Of a stretch of DNA of 40,457 bases, positions 9,701-16,996 are shown one piece after another (within the stretch, counting starts at the first letter, position 1; every line of letters begins with the position of its first letter). Position numbers and translations under genes: made by a program. The stretch covers positions 1 to 40,457 of the forward strand of contig JALSRZ010000142.1 of NCBI GenBank assembly GCA_026984515.1, in the 5' to 3' direction. The stretch comes from Thiohalobacter sp. Lineage in GTDB: Bacteria; Pseudomonadota; Gammaproteobacteria; DSM-19610. Below the pieces are notes generated by a model. That model ran no database searches. It worked only from the letters and a program-made list of their open reading frames with translations, and had not been told where the DNA came from.

Positions 9701-9828
9701 AGCAGCTGATCGGGATCGCCGGCGGCGGCAGCACTGTCCGCCCGGTCACCGGTGGTGCTGCAACTAAAAACAGAAAGAGCGAGGGTCAGTGCGCTGGCTG
9801 ACCGTACAAACCGTTTGACGGGCAACAC
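6799..9828 (-). CDS. Caspase-like (peptidase C14) lipoprotein with SEL1 repeats and a long coiled coil
   Basis: Numbered from the GTG at 9828, the product is 1009 aa. A signal sequence ends in lipobox SVFSC (Cys23), then come two SEL1-type repeats (about 103-173, YEKGLGV and YESGLGV), about 400 residues of heptad-like coiled coil (200-605, Gln/Glu/Arg/Leu rich), a beta-sandwich-like segment (625-720) and a C14 caspase-like domain (about 740-980). The catalytic dyad is intact: His821 in YYAGHGE and Cys871 in VADSCYSG. No ATG start fits; GTG 9828 has AGG 5 nt upstream. GTG 9843 and TTG 9888 are alternatives. It lies downstream of the kinase on the same strand. Bacterial caspase-like proteins (orthocaspases) cleave after basic residues in characterised cases; the substrate here is unknown. 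The lipobox places it outside the cytoplasm. Confidence 0.85.
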   Translation of the reverse strand: MLPVKRFVRSASALTLALSVFSCSTTGDRADSAAAAGDPDQLLVVDCLLPGQLHKLGQQFTYLTQRRAIKTTAVDCEIRGGEYVAYDRASYSTSLKIWLPRAQEGDPAAQTYVGEIYEKGLGVLPDYQVALQWYLKAAAQNYSRAQINLGYLYESGLGVEQDLVKAMNWYRKASGLSTGELEFVSSIEAARRKSAAAETEQLRTEVSGLRSETARMQREIRERQARLQASEAEVVQLAKQIEVRKQAGAETTAGAPLAAPAGSESADELQKRLDQLTSERQQLIAKMAAQQQHIEQLRSELQQGQAGVVQRNRDVAALQKELEKTRSQLSVSRAGGEAAELEKVRLQTRSDSLASEIDRLKGDIARLEQANRSMHSELQGAQASSGDRDQALRRQLRERDRELAALRVQIEERGVAVSSLQRELSDTRSDQKRLGTELQQQQEEAGRLQAALEQSGRLMERRRIELDSTRNELAMAKRALSQQQDRDAARAALWSSRVQELDAAVKNQQNEISRLEAQTRQREAQLNKQLRDVQQKRSQLELVLNTRNREIESLQSQLELSQQALAVQGAASATSIAALEKELQNRQAEIDRQKQEIEKMQAAAAPASVGTAAVTDVSEFAAVEIPVALGPSIEIIEPPIALTRGTPVIRLRSIVPEIEIIGRVTPVEELLSFRVNDVSQKVDEQGLFQSSIRLQAADAPVHAVAVDRSGQRTKLDFVIQPAKEKKASPAAEPGHGKARMAGVSFGTFHALVIGNDHYRNLPDLGTARSDASAVAAVLEKRYGFKTTLLLDADRYTILSALNRLRKELDEDSNLLIYYAGHGELDNRNLRGYWLPVDSETDSSTNWISNVAITDILNVMAAKHILVVADSCYSGTLTRSSVSRLDTGMTANKKQKWYAAMSRVRARLVLSSGGVQPVLDSSGGEHSVFATAFLDVLQNNTGILEGFTLYRNVQARVKSDAASARIAQNPQYAPIKYAGHEAGEFLFPPVVGGSARLPVPGGMRAALASR

Positions 9829-10090
9829 GCGCACCTGACTCACCAGCCTTCCGGTCGGGCCGTCAAACAGCCCTGACCATAACGACAAAGCGCACCCGCT
9901 TCGTCACCGGATACTGGCATCTCCCGCTCCTCGTCCCGACTGGTATTATTATCCGCTGCGACAATCGGACCAAAGTCGACAGTCACGCGATTGTTTTTCC
10001 TGCTATTTATTCTTGCCCGGATTTTTCACCGGTAGACCATAAATTTAGCACACCCCGTCAACAAGTCAATGAACCGGCTGCTTGCCGGAT
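9829..10090 (-). promoter_or_regulatory. Intergenic leader between the kinase and caspase-like genes
   Basis: This 262-bp stretch contains no convincing gene and is AT-richer than its surroundings between about 9940 and 10070. Read on the minus strand it includes TTGGTC, a 17-nt spacer and AATAAT, a weak sigma70-like arrangement, so the caspase-like gene may have its own promoter rather than relying only on readthrough from the kinase gene. No terminator hairpin with a T-run is visible after the kinase stop. Confidence 0.3.
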
Positions 10091-11491
10091 CTATTCGGAG
10101 GACTCCAGGCGCTCGATCTCCTGGATCCCCTGCCGCGCTGCCTGGTTATCCGGGTCCATGCTCAGCACCATCTGGTAGGCGTCCCAGGCATTGGCCCCGG
10201 GTGGTTCCTTCAAACGCCCGATGGCCATGTGCGCCTCGGCACCCTGCAACAGGCGATTGATCCTCTCCTGGCTGGCGGCGTCACGCCGCGGTGGATCCGC
10301 CGCAACCGGGACTTCAACCCCTGTTTTTTTTCCGCTTACCTGTGCTGCGCTTTCCGGTTCCTGTATGGAGCGCCAGCTGTCCGCATAGAAATAATAGCCA
10401 AGGCCCGCCAGCGCAAATACCGGGACCAGGACAAGTAACGCCACGAACCACCGCTTGCCCGGTATTGTTTGCGCTCCACCAGGTAACACAGGTTCAGCAG
10501 CCAGGTCACCCGCTCCTCCCGGCACCCCGATCTCGGTCGGGGCTTCTGCGCTGTTTACCGGCGTTTGCGCTGCGGAGGTGCCGGCAGCAGCCTCCACGCT
10601 GCTATCTGACCGGTTACCCGGATCGTAGACCCTGGAAGAAGGCGCCATCACCGTCCGGTCGTCGGAACCCGGGCCGTACTCAACGGCCCGGTTCCCCATC
10701 ACGTTGTCCAGGGCCTGGATCAGCTGCCGGGCATCGGCATATCGCTCATCCGGGTTCTTGGCAAGCAGTCGATCCACGATCGGCTGATAAACCGACAGGT
10801 GTTCGGGCAATGGCGGTGCCGGCTGATTGAGGTGCATCAGGGCAGTGGCAAAGGCATCATCACTGCTGAACGGACGCTTGCCGGTCAATAGCTCGTACAG
10901 GACGATACCCAGGCTGTACAGGTCGGAGCGCCCGTCCAGTTTTGCCGCACGCGCCTGCTCTGGGCTCATGTATTCCGGGGTACCGATGGCATAGCCCATT
11001 TGCGTGAGCTGCTTGTCCGATTCCAGTGCCTTGGCAATGCCAAAGTCCGTGAGCGTAGCCTCGCCACCTTCCCGGAACAGGATATTGGCCGGTTTGATAT
11101 CGCGGTGAACGAAACCGTGCTCGTGCGCGTAGCCCAGCGCGCCGGCGATACTGCGGATGATAGTCAGTGCTTCCTGTGCACCCAGCGGTGATTTCAGACG
11201 ATCGGTGAGACTGCCGCCATCGACGTACTCCATGGCCATGTAGTAGGTGTTGTTATGGCAGCCGATATCGTAGATATTGACGATGGAGGGATGCCTGAGC
11301 CTGGCAACGGTTTTACCCTCTTCGATAAAGCGGGCACAGAATGTCTTGTCCATCACCGGCGCGGAATGCATGACCTTGAGCGCAATCTGGCGCTCCAGCG
11401 ACTCCTGTATACTCAGGTACACGGTGGCCATGCCCCCTTCGCCGAGCACCGACTGAATCTGGTAACCGGGAATTTCCAGGGAATCCGTCAT
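10091..11491 (-). CDS. Transmembrane PknB-type serine/threonine protein kinase
   Basis: The 466-aa protein has an N-terminal Hanks-type kinase domain (about 10-270): glycine loop GEGGMATV (17-24), ATP-binding Lys39 in ALKV, catalytic HRD at 129-131 with Asn136, DFG at 149-151, and GTPEYMSPEQ (170-179) after the activation segment. A Pro/Ala/Ser-rich juxtamembrane region follows, then one transmembrane helix (about 348-370) and a short C-terminal tail of about 95 residues, possibly a small helical repeat. All catalytic residues are present, so it should be active. The kinase faces the cytoplasm, the same side as the FHA domain of the decahaem cytochrome, and FHA domains typically bind phosphothreonine. 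It is the first gene of the leftward cluster. The start has no visible Shine-Dalgarno, and a TATACT box sits only about 8 nt upstream. Confidence 0.93.
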   Translation of the reverse strand: MTDSLEIPGYQIQSVLGEGGMATVYLSIQESLERQIALKVMHSAPVMDKTFCARFIEEGKTVARLRHPSIVNIYDIGCHNNTYYMAMEYVDGGSLTDRLKSPLGAQEALTIIRSIAGALGYAHEHGFVHRDIKPANILFREGGEATLTDFGIAKALESDKQLTQMGYAIGTPEYMSPEQARAAKLDGRSDLYSLGIVLYELLTGKRPFSSDDAFATALMHLNQPAPPLPEHLSVYQPIVDRLLAKNPDERYADARQLIQALDNVMGNRAVEYGPGSDDRTVMAPSSRVYDPGNRSDSSVEAAAGTSAAQTPVNSAEAPTEIGVPGGAGDLAAEPVLPGGAQTIPGKRWFVALLVLVPVFALAGLGYYFYADSWRSIQEPESAAQVSGKKTGVEVPVAADPPRRDAASQERINRLLQGAEAHMAIGRLKEPPGANAWDAYQMVLSMDPDNQAARQGIQEIERLESSE

Positions 11492-11527
11492 GTCGGCCAG
11501 TATAACAAGTTAACCCACTGTTTATAG
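11492..11527. promoter_or_regulatory. 36-bp divergent gap with overlapping -10-like boxes
   Basis: The kinase (minus) and the alpha/beta hydrolase lipoprotein (plus) start only 36 bp apart if both annotated starts hold. On the minus strand, TGTTATACT (extended -10, box at 11499-11504) would place initiation within a few nt of the kinase ATG, implying a leaderless or nearly leaderless mRNA. On the plus strand TATAAC (11501-11506) could serve the other gene. No -35 element is clear for either. Confidence 0.3.
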
Positions 11528-12427
11528 ATGGAAAGCAAACCCGGAACTCAAACAAACCCGGCAATTCCCCTGCACGTGAGACCGGGAAGGCGCCTGGCGT
11601 ACAGCCCGTACCCGGGTTTCCTGCTGTGGGCACTGCTGGCTGCCGTACTGACGGGTTGCGCGATTTCGCAGCACAGAGACATCGATCAAACGGCCCGTGC
11701 CTCGGGGTTTGAACGCCGCGTGGTGCAGGGCAAGCGTTTTCAACACGTAATATGGCTGAACCGGCCTGCCCGGCCCGGTGACGTGCTGCATGTCTACCTG
11801 GAGGGCGACGGCAGTCCCTGGATACGGCAGGTGTGGGTTGCCTCCGATCCTACCCCGGAACGACCACTCATGCTGAGGCTGATGCGGATGGACGATGTCC
11901 GCAGTGTGTACCTGGGCCGACCCTGTTATTTCGGCCTGGCAAAACAGCCGGTCTGTGAAGCCCGCTACTGGACCGGCGCCAGGTACTCGGAAGCGGTCGT
12001 AGCCAGCCTGCAACAGGCGCTGCAGCGGATCATCGACGAGACCGGTGCCGGCGAGCTGGTTTTTATGGGGCACAGCGGCGGTGGCACCCTGGCCATGCTG
12101 CTGGCCGAACGATTCCCGCAAACGCGCGCACTGGTAACGCTTGCCGGCAACCTGGACATCGACGGCTGGACCGAACTGCACGGCTGGCTGCCGCTGCACG
12201 AGTCGCTGAACCCCGCCACCCGCGAGCCGCTTTCCCCGGCCATCTACCAGTTACACCTGGCCGGCTCCGATGACCGGGCCATCCCGCCCGCCCTGATCGA
12301 AGCGGTAGTCGCGCGACAGCCCGGCGCCCGCCTGGTCGTCATCCCGGGCTTCAGTCACACCTGCTGCTGGGAAAGGATCTGGCCCGATGTCCTGCGGGCT
12401 AGAATTCCCAGCGCCCCCCGGCCGTGA
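11528..12427 (+). CDS. Alpha/beta-hydrolase (lipase/esterase-like) lipoprotein
   Basis: The 299-aa product has a hydrophobic N-terminal segment ending in lipobox VLTGC (Cys44 from this ATG). An in-frame GTG at 11576 would give a more typical signal with Cys28, and neither start has a clear ribosome binding site. The nucleophile elbow is GHSGGG with Ser183, followed by a likely acid in AGSDDR (248-249) and His277 in FSHTCC, so the full catalytic triad is visible. It resembles uncharacterised lipoprotein serine hydrolases; the substrate is unknown. It is divergent from the kinase gene, and its 3' end overlaps the convergent autotransporter gene by 29 bp. Confidence 0.8.
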   Translation: MESKPGTQTNPAIPLHVRPGRRLAYSPYPGFLLWALLAAVLTGCAISQHRDIDQTARASGFERRVVQGKRFQHVIWLNRPARPGDVLHVYLEGDGSPWIRQVWVASDPTPERPLMLRLMRMDDVRSVYLGRPCYFGLAKQPVCEARYWTGARYSEAVVASLQQALQRIIDETGAGELVFMGHSGGGTLAMLLAERFPQTRALVTLAGNLDIDGWTELHGWLPLHESLNPATREPLSPAIYQLHLAGSDDRAIPPALIEAVVARQPGARLVVIPGFSHTCCWERIWPDVLRARIPSAPRP

Positions 12428-13865
12428 AGATATGCTCACTGATATCCTCCAGGCCCAGCCAGGTTTCATATTGCAGGAAGCCCTGCAGCCCGCCCTTCGA
12501 TACCGCCGAAATCCCCAGTGAAAGCGAACCATAATCAGAATCCAGTGAATCCGTGCGGGTAATCAGCGGTGTACCGGTAAAATCACTGACATAGCGCGTT
12601 TTGACCACATCCGCATCGCTGCTGAACTCGTGTATCCACTCCAGACTGGCCCGCGGCACCAGCACTCCAAAACTCTGGCTCATCGCATAGGCGATCTGCC
12701 CGCCCAGCACACCGGTCAGTGAATCCGCGCTCTGGTCTTCCACAGCAATATTGAGCCCGCCCGCGCCCTTTTCCTGGTAGCCGTCAACGTCCAGGTCCAC
12801 ATAGGTCACCCGTGTGTACGGGCCATAGGACAATGCCCTGTGATTGAACGTATACCCGGCACCGCCACTGAGAGTAACCGCGTCACCATCGGTATTCGCC
12901 TTTGCCGTTGCGTTCTCGCCGGGCTGCGCCGTGTTGGAGGTATAAAGGACCCGGCGCTTGATGTCATAGTCATTGCTGACATAACCGGCCATCCCCTCCA
13001 GGTAGAAACTGTCCAGGTAATAGGTGCTGTAAAGCGTGACGCCATAGCCGTCCAGGTCCACGTCACCGCCGGCCACGGTGGCCGATTTGTCGTAGTCTGC
13101 CTTGACCCGGTTGTAACTGCCGGCCACACCCATTACAAAGTTGCCGGTAAAGCGGTAGTCCACTCCGGCAGTGATACCCAGAGTGTCGAAATCAAAGCCG
13201 TCTTCCTTGTCCGTCCCGTCCTTGTCGCCGGTACTGACCAGGCCGTTGATAAATGCACCGAGTTTGCTGACCCGGAGACCGCTGTCGTCACCGGCTGCGC
13301 CTCCACCGCGCCGTCCGTCCCGGGCGGCCATCCGGTCGTAGGCCAGCAGGGACGATTCGTTGCCCTTCAACTGCAGGTGCGCAAGACTGACCCCGCTTAC
13401 ACCGGTACGCAACTCGGTCAGCCGCAAGCCCACGTTGGCAACCTGTCCACTGGAGGTTTCCGTCGTAAATGAACGCGCAGTGAGTCCTTCTTCGCCGGAC
13501 ACCTGCTGCAACGCGGCATTGAGGTCACTGTCGGACAGACCCAGGCTGAAGTTGGAACTCCCGGTGCCATCGTTGTCGTTGGCAGTCTGCACCAGGCGGC
13601 GACAGGCCTCGAACAGGGCCTGCTGGTCCGGGGGCAACGTGCCCGCCCCGCCACCGGCTGCGCCCATCTGCGGGCACAGCACGTTGATCGCCGTTCCCGT
13701 ATTGGACTGCAACTCGCTTTGCCCCGGACGGTTACTGAGCGCAGCGCTCACTGTAGCCGGAACCAGTAGCGCGGCGACCACGCCTGCACCCAGGACCCGG
13801 TGTGGATTGCATCTTACGGAAGGACTGTACTTTCGGTCGACCAGAAAACCTGCGTGATCAATCAT
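12399..13865 (-). CDS. Outer-membrane beta-barrel protein of autotransporter-domain type
   Basis: The 488-aa product has a signal sequence (GAGVVAALLVPATVSA, about 27-42) and an N-terminal region of about 190 residues rich in Gln, Asn, Ser and Gly. A C-terminal barrel of about 270 residues follows, with alternating aromatic strands (GVDYRFTGNFVMGVAGSYNR, GAGYTFNHRALSYGPYTR) and the closing signature GRWEF ending in Phe, as needed for BAM insertion. The passenger part is short and lacks repeats, so it may be a display or porin-like protein rather than a classical secreted-passenger autotransporter. The ATG at 13865 is preceded by GAGGAG at 10 nt spacing. The 3' end converges on, and overlaps by 29 bp, the hydrolase gene. 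Confidence 0.82.
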   Translation of the reverse strand: MIDHAGFLVDRKYSPSVRCNPHRVLGAGVVAALLVPATVSAALSNRPGQSELQSNTGTAINVLCPQMGAAGGGAGTLPPDQQALFEACRRLVQTANDNDGTGSSNFSLGLSDSDLNAALQQVSGEEGLTARSFTTETSSGQVANVGLRLTELRTGVSGVSLAHLQLKGNESSLLAYDRMAARDGRRGGGAAGDDSGLRVSKLGAFINGLVSTGDKDGTDKEDGFDFDTLGITAGVDYRFTGNFVMGVAGSYNRVKADYDKSATVAGGDVDLDGYGVTLYSTYYLDSFYLEGMAGYVSNDYDIKRRVLYTSNTAQPGENATAKANTDGDAVTLSGGAGYTFNHRALSYGPYTRVTYVDLDVDGYQEKGAGGLNIAVEDQSADSLTGVLGGQIAYAMSQSFGVLVPRASLEWIHEFSSDADVVKTRYVSDFTGTPLITRTDSLDSDYGSLSLGISAVSKGGLQGFLQYETWLGLEDISEHIFTAGGRWEF

Positions 13866-14168
13866 CGCTGCCTGACTCCTCTATCCCGTTTTATACTCTT
13901 ATAGAATCCCTGACTGGTTTGTTACCCGTCCTCCCGGACAGTGCCGGTTAGACAGATGAATCAGGGGTTCCCTTTATTTTCATTTTTTACCTGCCCGTTG
14001 CTCTGCGGGCAGTTAACTCATTCTGGCTGCTGCCGTTTATTTGTCAAGTTTTACGACGGCTTCGCGTGGGACAGGCGGGCATTGCGCCCTGAAAAGGTTA
14101 GTGGCGCGCTGCGTGCACTACTCACCCGCTACGGGTATTTGGATCCCGCGGGTCAGAGCACACATGCA
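13866..14168. other. Intergenic stretch upstream of the autotransporter gene
   Basis: I see no gene in these 303 bases. The end next to the autotransporter gene is AT-rich, with TATAAG and TATAAA boxes on the minus strand (about 13890-13905) that could be its -10. A 7-bp stem (CTGCCCG/CGGGCAG, 13991-14012) is present, but the T-run lies on the wrong side for a terminator of the leftward gene. Confidence 0.4.
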
Positions 14169-15716
14169 TCAATTCGAATCCTGTGCAGTCTTCGCGACAA
14201 ACAGAAAATCCCCGAACTCGTGGTTGCTGCCTTTCAGGGCAGCGTATTCCGGCACCTGGTCGAGACCCAGTTCATTGGCCCTGCGCGTAACCTGCTCCCG
14301 CACCTGCTGGAACAGTCGACCGCCATCGAGCACCGAATCGTTGGCTTCCAGCGCCTCGATAAAGGCACTGGCAAATACGGAATGGCCGCCGCTGCCGCCA
14401 TCAAGCACCGGCTCCAGTCCGCCCGACGTCAGCACAATACGGGCCCGGTTGGCCGCCATTACCTGCAACCAGCGATTCCTCGCGTCTTCTGACATACCAG
14501 GATCGAGATCCGAAGTGGCTGCCCGGTTCATGGCACCGCTGTAGCAGGAATCCGCGACGATCATGATGTGTTTGGCGGACATGCGGTTGATCGCATCGGT
14601 AATATCTACGGTGGAGATCCAGTTGGCGGGAGTATCCGGCTCTGCGTCCGCGGGCAGCCAGTGCCCGCGCATATTGAGCCGGTCGTACTCACCATGACCC
14701 GCATAGTAGATCAGCAGGTTATCCTTCTCGGTAAGCTCCTTTCGCAACTCGCTGAGTGTTTTCAGGATCTCATAACGGGTGGGATTCATGAGCAGTCGCG
14801 TGGAAAAACCGTATTGCTGTTTGAGTATTTTATTAACCGCCTGTGCATCGGTCACCGCGGTTTCCAGGTTTCGATAGTGGGCGTAATCATTGATGCCGAT
14901 AACCAGCGCATGGTACCGGCCAAAATCTGAACCGGAATCCACTGCACCACCCGGCGGCGCAGATGCAACATCGTCCGGCGGCAAAACCAGCCAGAAATCA
15001 CGCTTGTCCCGGTTGCCGTTTACATCAACGGCCACAATTTCAACATGGGTGCGTTGCTTGTCTATGGGTACGGCATGTTTGAATACGCCCTGGTCAGACG
15101 TTTCCAGCAGCTGCCCGTTAAGGCTCAGCGAAACCAGCTTTGCCGGGCCGCTCACCTTGCCGACAATCAGTCGCTGGTCGGTATCCCTGTCGGACAGCAC
15201 CTGGCTGGCAGACCGCGTCAGCGGCGGGTCGAGTATGTCAATCAACAGCTCGCCAACGGTCTGTCTGGCAACCACCGGGACCGGGCGTGCGGAAGGCGCC
15301 GGAACAGCCGGTGCCGCCGGTGGGGGTGACGGCGCGGCAGCAGGCGGCGCTACGGGAGCCTGCACAGCGGGCTGAACCCGGATATTGATATCATCACGCC
15401 GGCGCCGGTAATCACGGTTCTCCCGTGTTTGCGCCATCACCGACTTTGCCTCTTCGCGAGTCACCCACAACACTTCATAACGGGTGAGCGAAGAACTGGA
15501 CCTGAGCAATATCTGGTAGAGTTTTTCGCCGGGCCGGTCCGGGTGGTCGCAGTCGCCCTGCTGGATCTTGAACAGGCGGCTCTCTTCGAAACTGCTGAAG
15601 CCGTTGCCTCCGTAGCACTCGGTAGTCTCAACGGTCACCTGCTCGGACAGCGCGTCAAAACTGGTCAGTGACAGCAGCAGGGGAAGCAGGTACAGGGCAT
15701 ATCGGCAGCGAAGCAA
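14169..15716 (-). CDS. Secreted caspase-like (peptidase C14) protein
   Basis: The 515-aa product has a signal peptide (1 to about 24, LYLLPLLLSLTSFDALS), an N-terminal region with Cys34 and Cys56, a Pro/Ala-rich linker (about 116-148), a beta-rich segment (155-245) and a caspase-like domain (265-500). The catalytic dyad is His341 in YYAGHGE and Cys391 in VADSCYSG. The domain is closely similar to that of the protein at 6799-9828, sharing ALVIG, RKEL, NLLIYYAGHG, NWIS, AKHI and ADSCYSG, so the two are paralogues. The start is TTG at 15716, supported by AGGAG 9 nt upstream; the nearby ATG is out of frame. It lacks the coiled coil and lipobox, so it may be soluble in the periplasm. The substrate is unknown. 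Confidence 0.87.
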   Translation of the reverse strand: MLRCRYALYLLPLLLSLTSFDALSEQVTVETTECYGGNGFSSFEESRLFKIQQGDCDHPDRPGEKLYQILLRSSSSLTRYEVLWVTREEAKSVMAQTRENRDYRRRRDDINIRVQPAVQAPVAPPAAAPSPPPAAPAVPAPSARPVPVVARQTVGELLIDILDPPLTRSASQVLSDRDTDQRLIVGKVSGPAKLVSLSLNGQLLETSDQGVFKHAVPIDKQRTHVEIVAVDVNGNRDKRDFWLVLPPDDVASAPPGGAVDSGSDFGRYHALVIGINDYAHYRNLETAVTDAQAVNKILKQQYGFSTRLLMNPTRYEILKTLSELRKELTEKDNLLIYYAGHGEYDRLNMRGHWLPADAEPDTPANWISTVDITDAINRMSAKHIMIVADSCYSGAMNRAATSDLDPGMSEDARNRWLQVMAANRARIVLTSGGLEPVLDGGSGGHSVFASAFIEALEANDSVLDGGRLFQQVREQVTRRANELGLDQVPEYAALKGSNHEFGDFLFVAKTAQDSN

Positions 15717-16123
15717 CTTGATTTTCTCCTGGGCGGAAAGCGGGTCTGCGCTACTTTATATATCAACTTGTTTTCACCATCCGGCGAACAGGCCCGAGCG
15801 GGCATCGTAGCGAATACCCTCGATAAATCAAGCTCCGCCCGGCTGACCCCGCCACTGTTCAGGGCAGCACCCATGGGCCCGCCCGCCAAAGAGTCCTTCC
15901 TCATAACCCGGGCAGGGATCTTTGCCCACCGTGCACCGGACTCCTGGCTGAGGTGATGTACAGGCGGGGTTCAAACATCGAAAACCCCTTTTACTACAAC
16001 CCTCTGCCACAGCCCATGTAGAAAACAGTGGGTAGATAGGAGTATAGTCCAGATACTGGCTCACGCCAGCGCCCCCTCACAGCGGGCATCAAAAACATAA
16101 GATCACCAAAGGGAGAAAATCGA
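15717..16123. promoter_or_regulatory. Long divergent intergenic region between the second caspase-like gene and the CsgG-like gene
   Basis: The 407 bp separate two divergent starts and hold no credible gene. On the minus strand TTGATT, 16 nt and TACGAT (about 15807-15834) form a possible promoter for the caspase-like gene, and TATATA occurs near 15760. On the plus strand TATAGT (16043-16048) may serve the CsgG-like gene. Both genes share nearly the same ribosome binding sequence, GGAGAAAATC(A/G)AG, before non-ATG starts. The GC-rich centre (about 15835-15935) has several short complementary runs, but I cannot assign a known RNA. Confidence 0.35.
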
Positions 16124-16900
16124 GTGAACAGAATTTTCCGGCACTTACTTCTCGCAAGCGCATGCATTTCCCTGCCGGTATCAGCAGGCTGGAATCCATT
16201 CGAAGCCAAAACAGAGACCAAGGTCACCTCGGGCGCAGACGCACCAGGCATCCAGGATGCCCAGAACGAGGCCTACAATGGCCCGAAGGCAAGGGTCGCC
16301 GTATCCCGCTTTACCAACAAGTCGCACGGCGCGGGCTGGTACAACAGCCAGATCGGTGACGGCATGGCCGACCAGCTGACCACGGCGCTGGTCAACAGCG
16401 GCCGTTTCATCGTTCTTGAGCGTCAACAGCTCAGCGATGTCATGGCGGAACAGGACCTGGGCGCCACCGGACGTATCCGCGGCGATACGGCGGCCCCGAT
16501 CGGTCAGATCGAAGGCGCCGAACTGCTGATCACCGGCGCCGTCACCGAATTTGAAGGCAACTCCGAAGGTACACGAGCGACCGGAGGCGGGCTGCTGGGC
16601 AGCGTAGTGGGCGCGGTAACCGGTTCAGTAAAAAAGGCGCATATGGCCATCGATATCCGCGTCATTGACACCAAAACATCGCGCGTGCTGCTGGCAACCA
16701 GTGTTGAAGGGTCAGCATCCAACGTTGATGTCGGCGCACTGGCGGGCGGCCTGTTCCGGGCCAGCGGATCCACCAGCGCACTGGCGGGCGGCCTCAGGAG
16801 CTGGAAAAACACGCCCAACGAGAAAGCACTGCGAATCTGCATTAATGAAGCAGTCAATTTTATCGTCAGCAAAACGCCGCCGATTTACTACCGGCATTGA
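16124..16900 (+). CDS. CsgG/HfaB-like periplasmic or outer-membrane protein
   Basis: The 258-aa product has a signal peptide (LLLASACISLPVSA) without a lipobox. It then shows the CsgG-type pattern: KARVAVSRFTNKS strand, GDGMADQLTTALVNSGRFIVLER, and a central glycine-rich loop (GGGLLGSVVGAVTGSV, about 165-180) where CsgG inserts its membrane hairpins. It ends with an alpha/beta part and a C-terminal helix. CsgG forms the outer-membrane secretion pore for curli, but shorter relatives without a lipid anchor are common and uncharacterised, and there are no curli genes here. The start is GTG at 16124, with GGAG at 8 nt spacing. It lies between a caspase-like gene (divergent) and the M48-FHA gene (same strand, 96 bp downstream). 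Confidence 0.78.
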   Translation: MNRIFRHLLLASACISLPVSAGWNPFEAKTETKVTSGADAPGIQDAQNEAYNGPKARVAVSRFTNKSHGAGWYNSQIGDGMADQLTTALVNSGRFIVLERQQLSDVMAEQDLGATGRIRGDTAAPIGQIEGAELLITGAVTEFEGNSEGTRATGGGLLGSVVGAVTGSVKKAHMAIDIRVIDTKTSRVLLATSVEGSASNVDVGALAGGLFRASGSTSALAGGLRSWKNTPNEKALRICINEAVNFIVSKTPPIYYRH

Positions 16901-16996
16901 GCTTTCCAGGGCGAGTAGCAGACGTGGTCGGGATATACGCAGGGAAGCGTATGCAGTCAGGCACTGAGCACGGCGTACCATCTTGTAACGAAAACC

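Noticed and set aside
12393-12404. TGCGGGCTAGAA, a 12-bp match to the right end of the element at 4136-4321, again giving a TAG stop (autotransporter gene)
   Set aside because: No partner repeat is found nearby, so it may be a relic or chance; too short to call a second element.
13991-14012. Hairpin CTGCCCG...CGGGCAG as a terminator of the caspase-like gene
   Set aside because: On the strand of that gene the stem is followed by A residues; the T-run is on the other side.
15780-15935. RNase P RNA or cobalamin riboswitch
   Set aside because: Short look-alike motifs (GAGGAAGGACT, GCCACTG) occur but the rest of either consensus does not.
16124-16900. Curli secretion gene csgG
   Set aside because: There is no lipobox Cys after the signal peptide and no other csg genes; only the broader CsgG-like family is supported.
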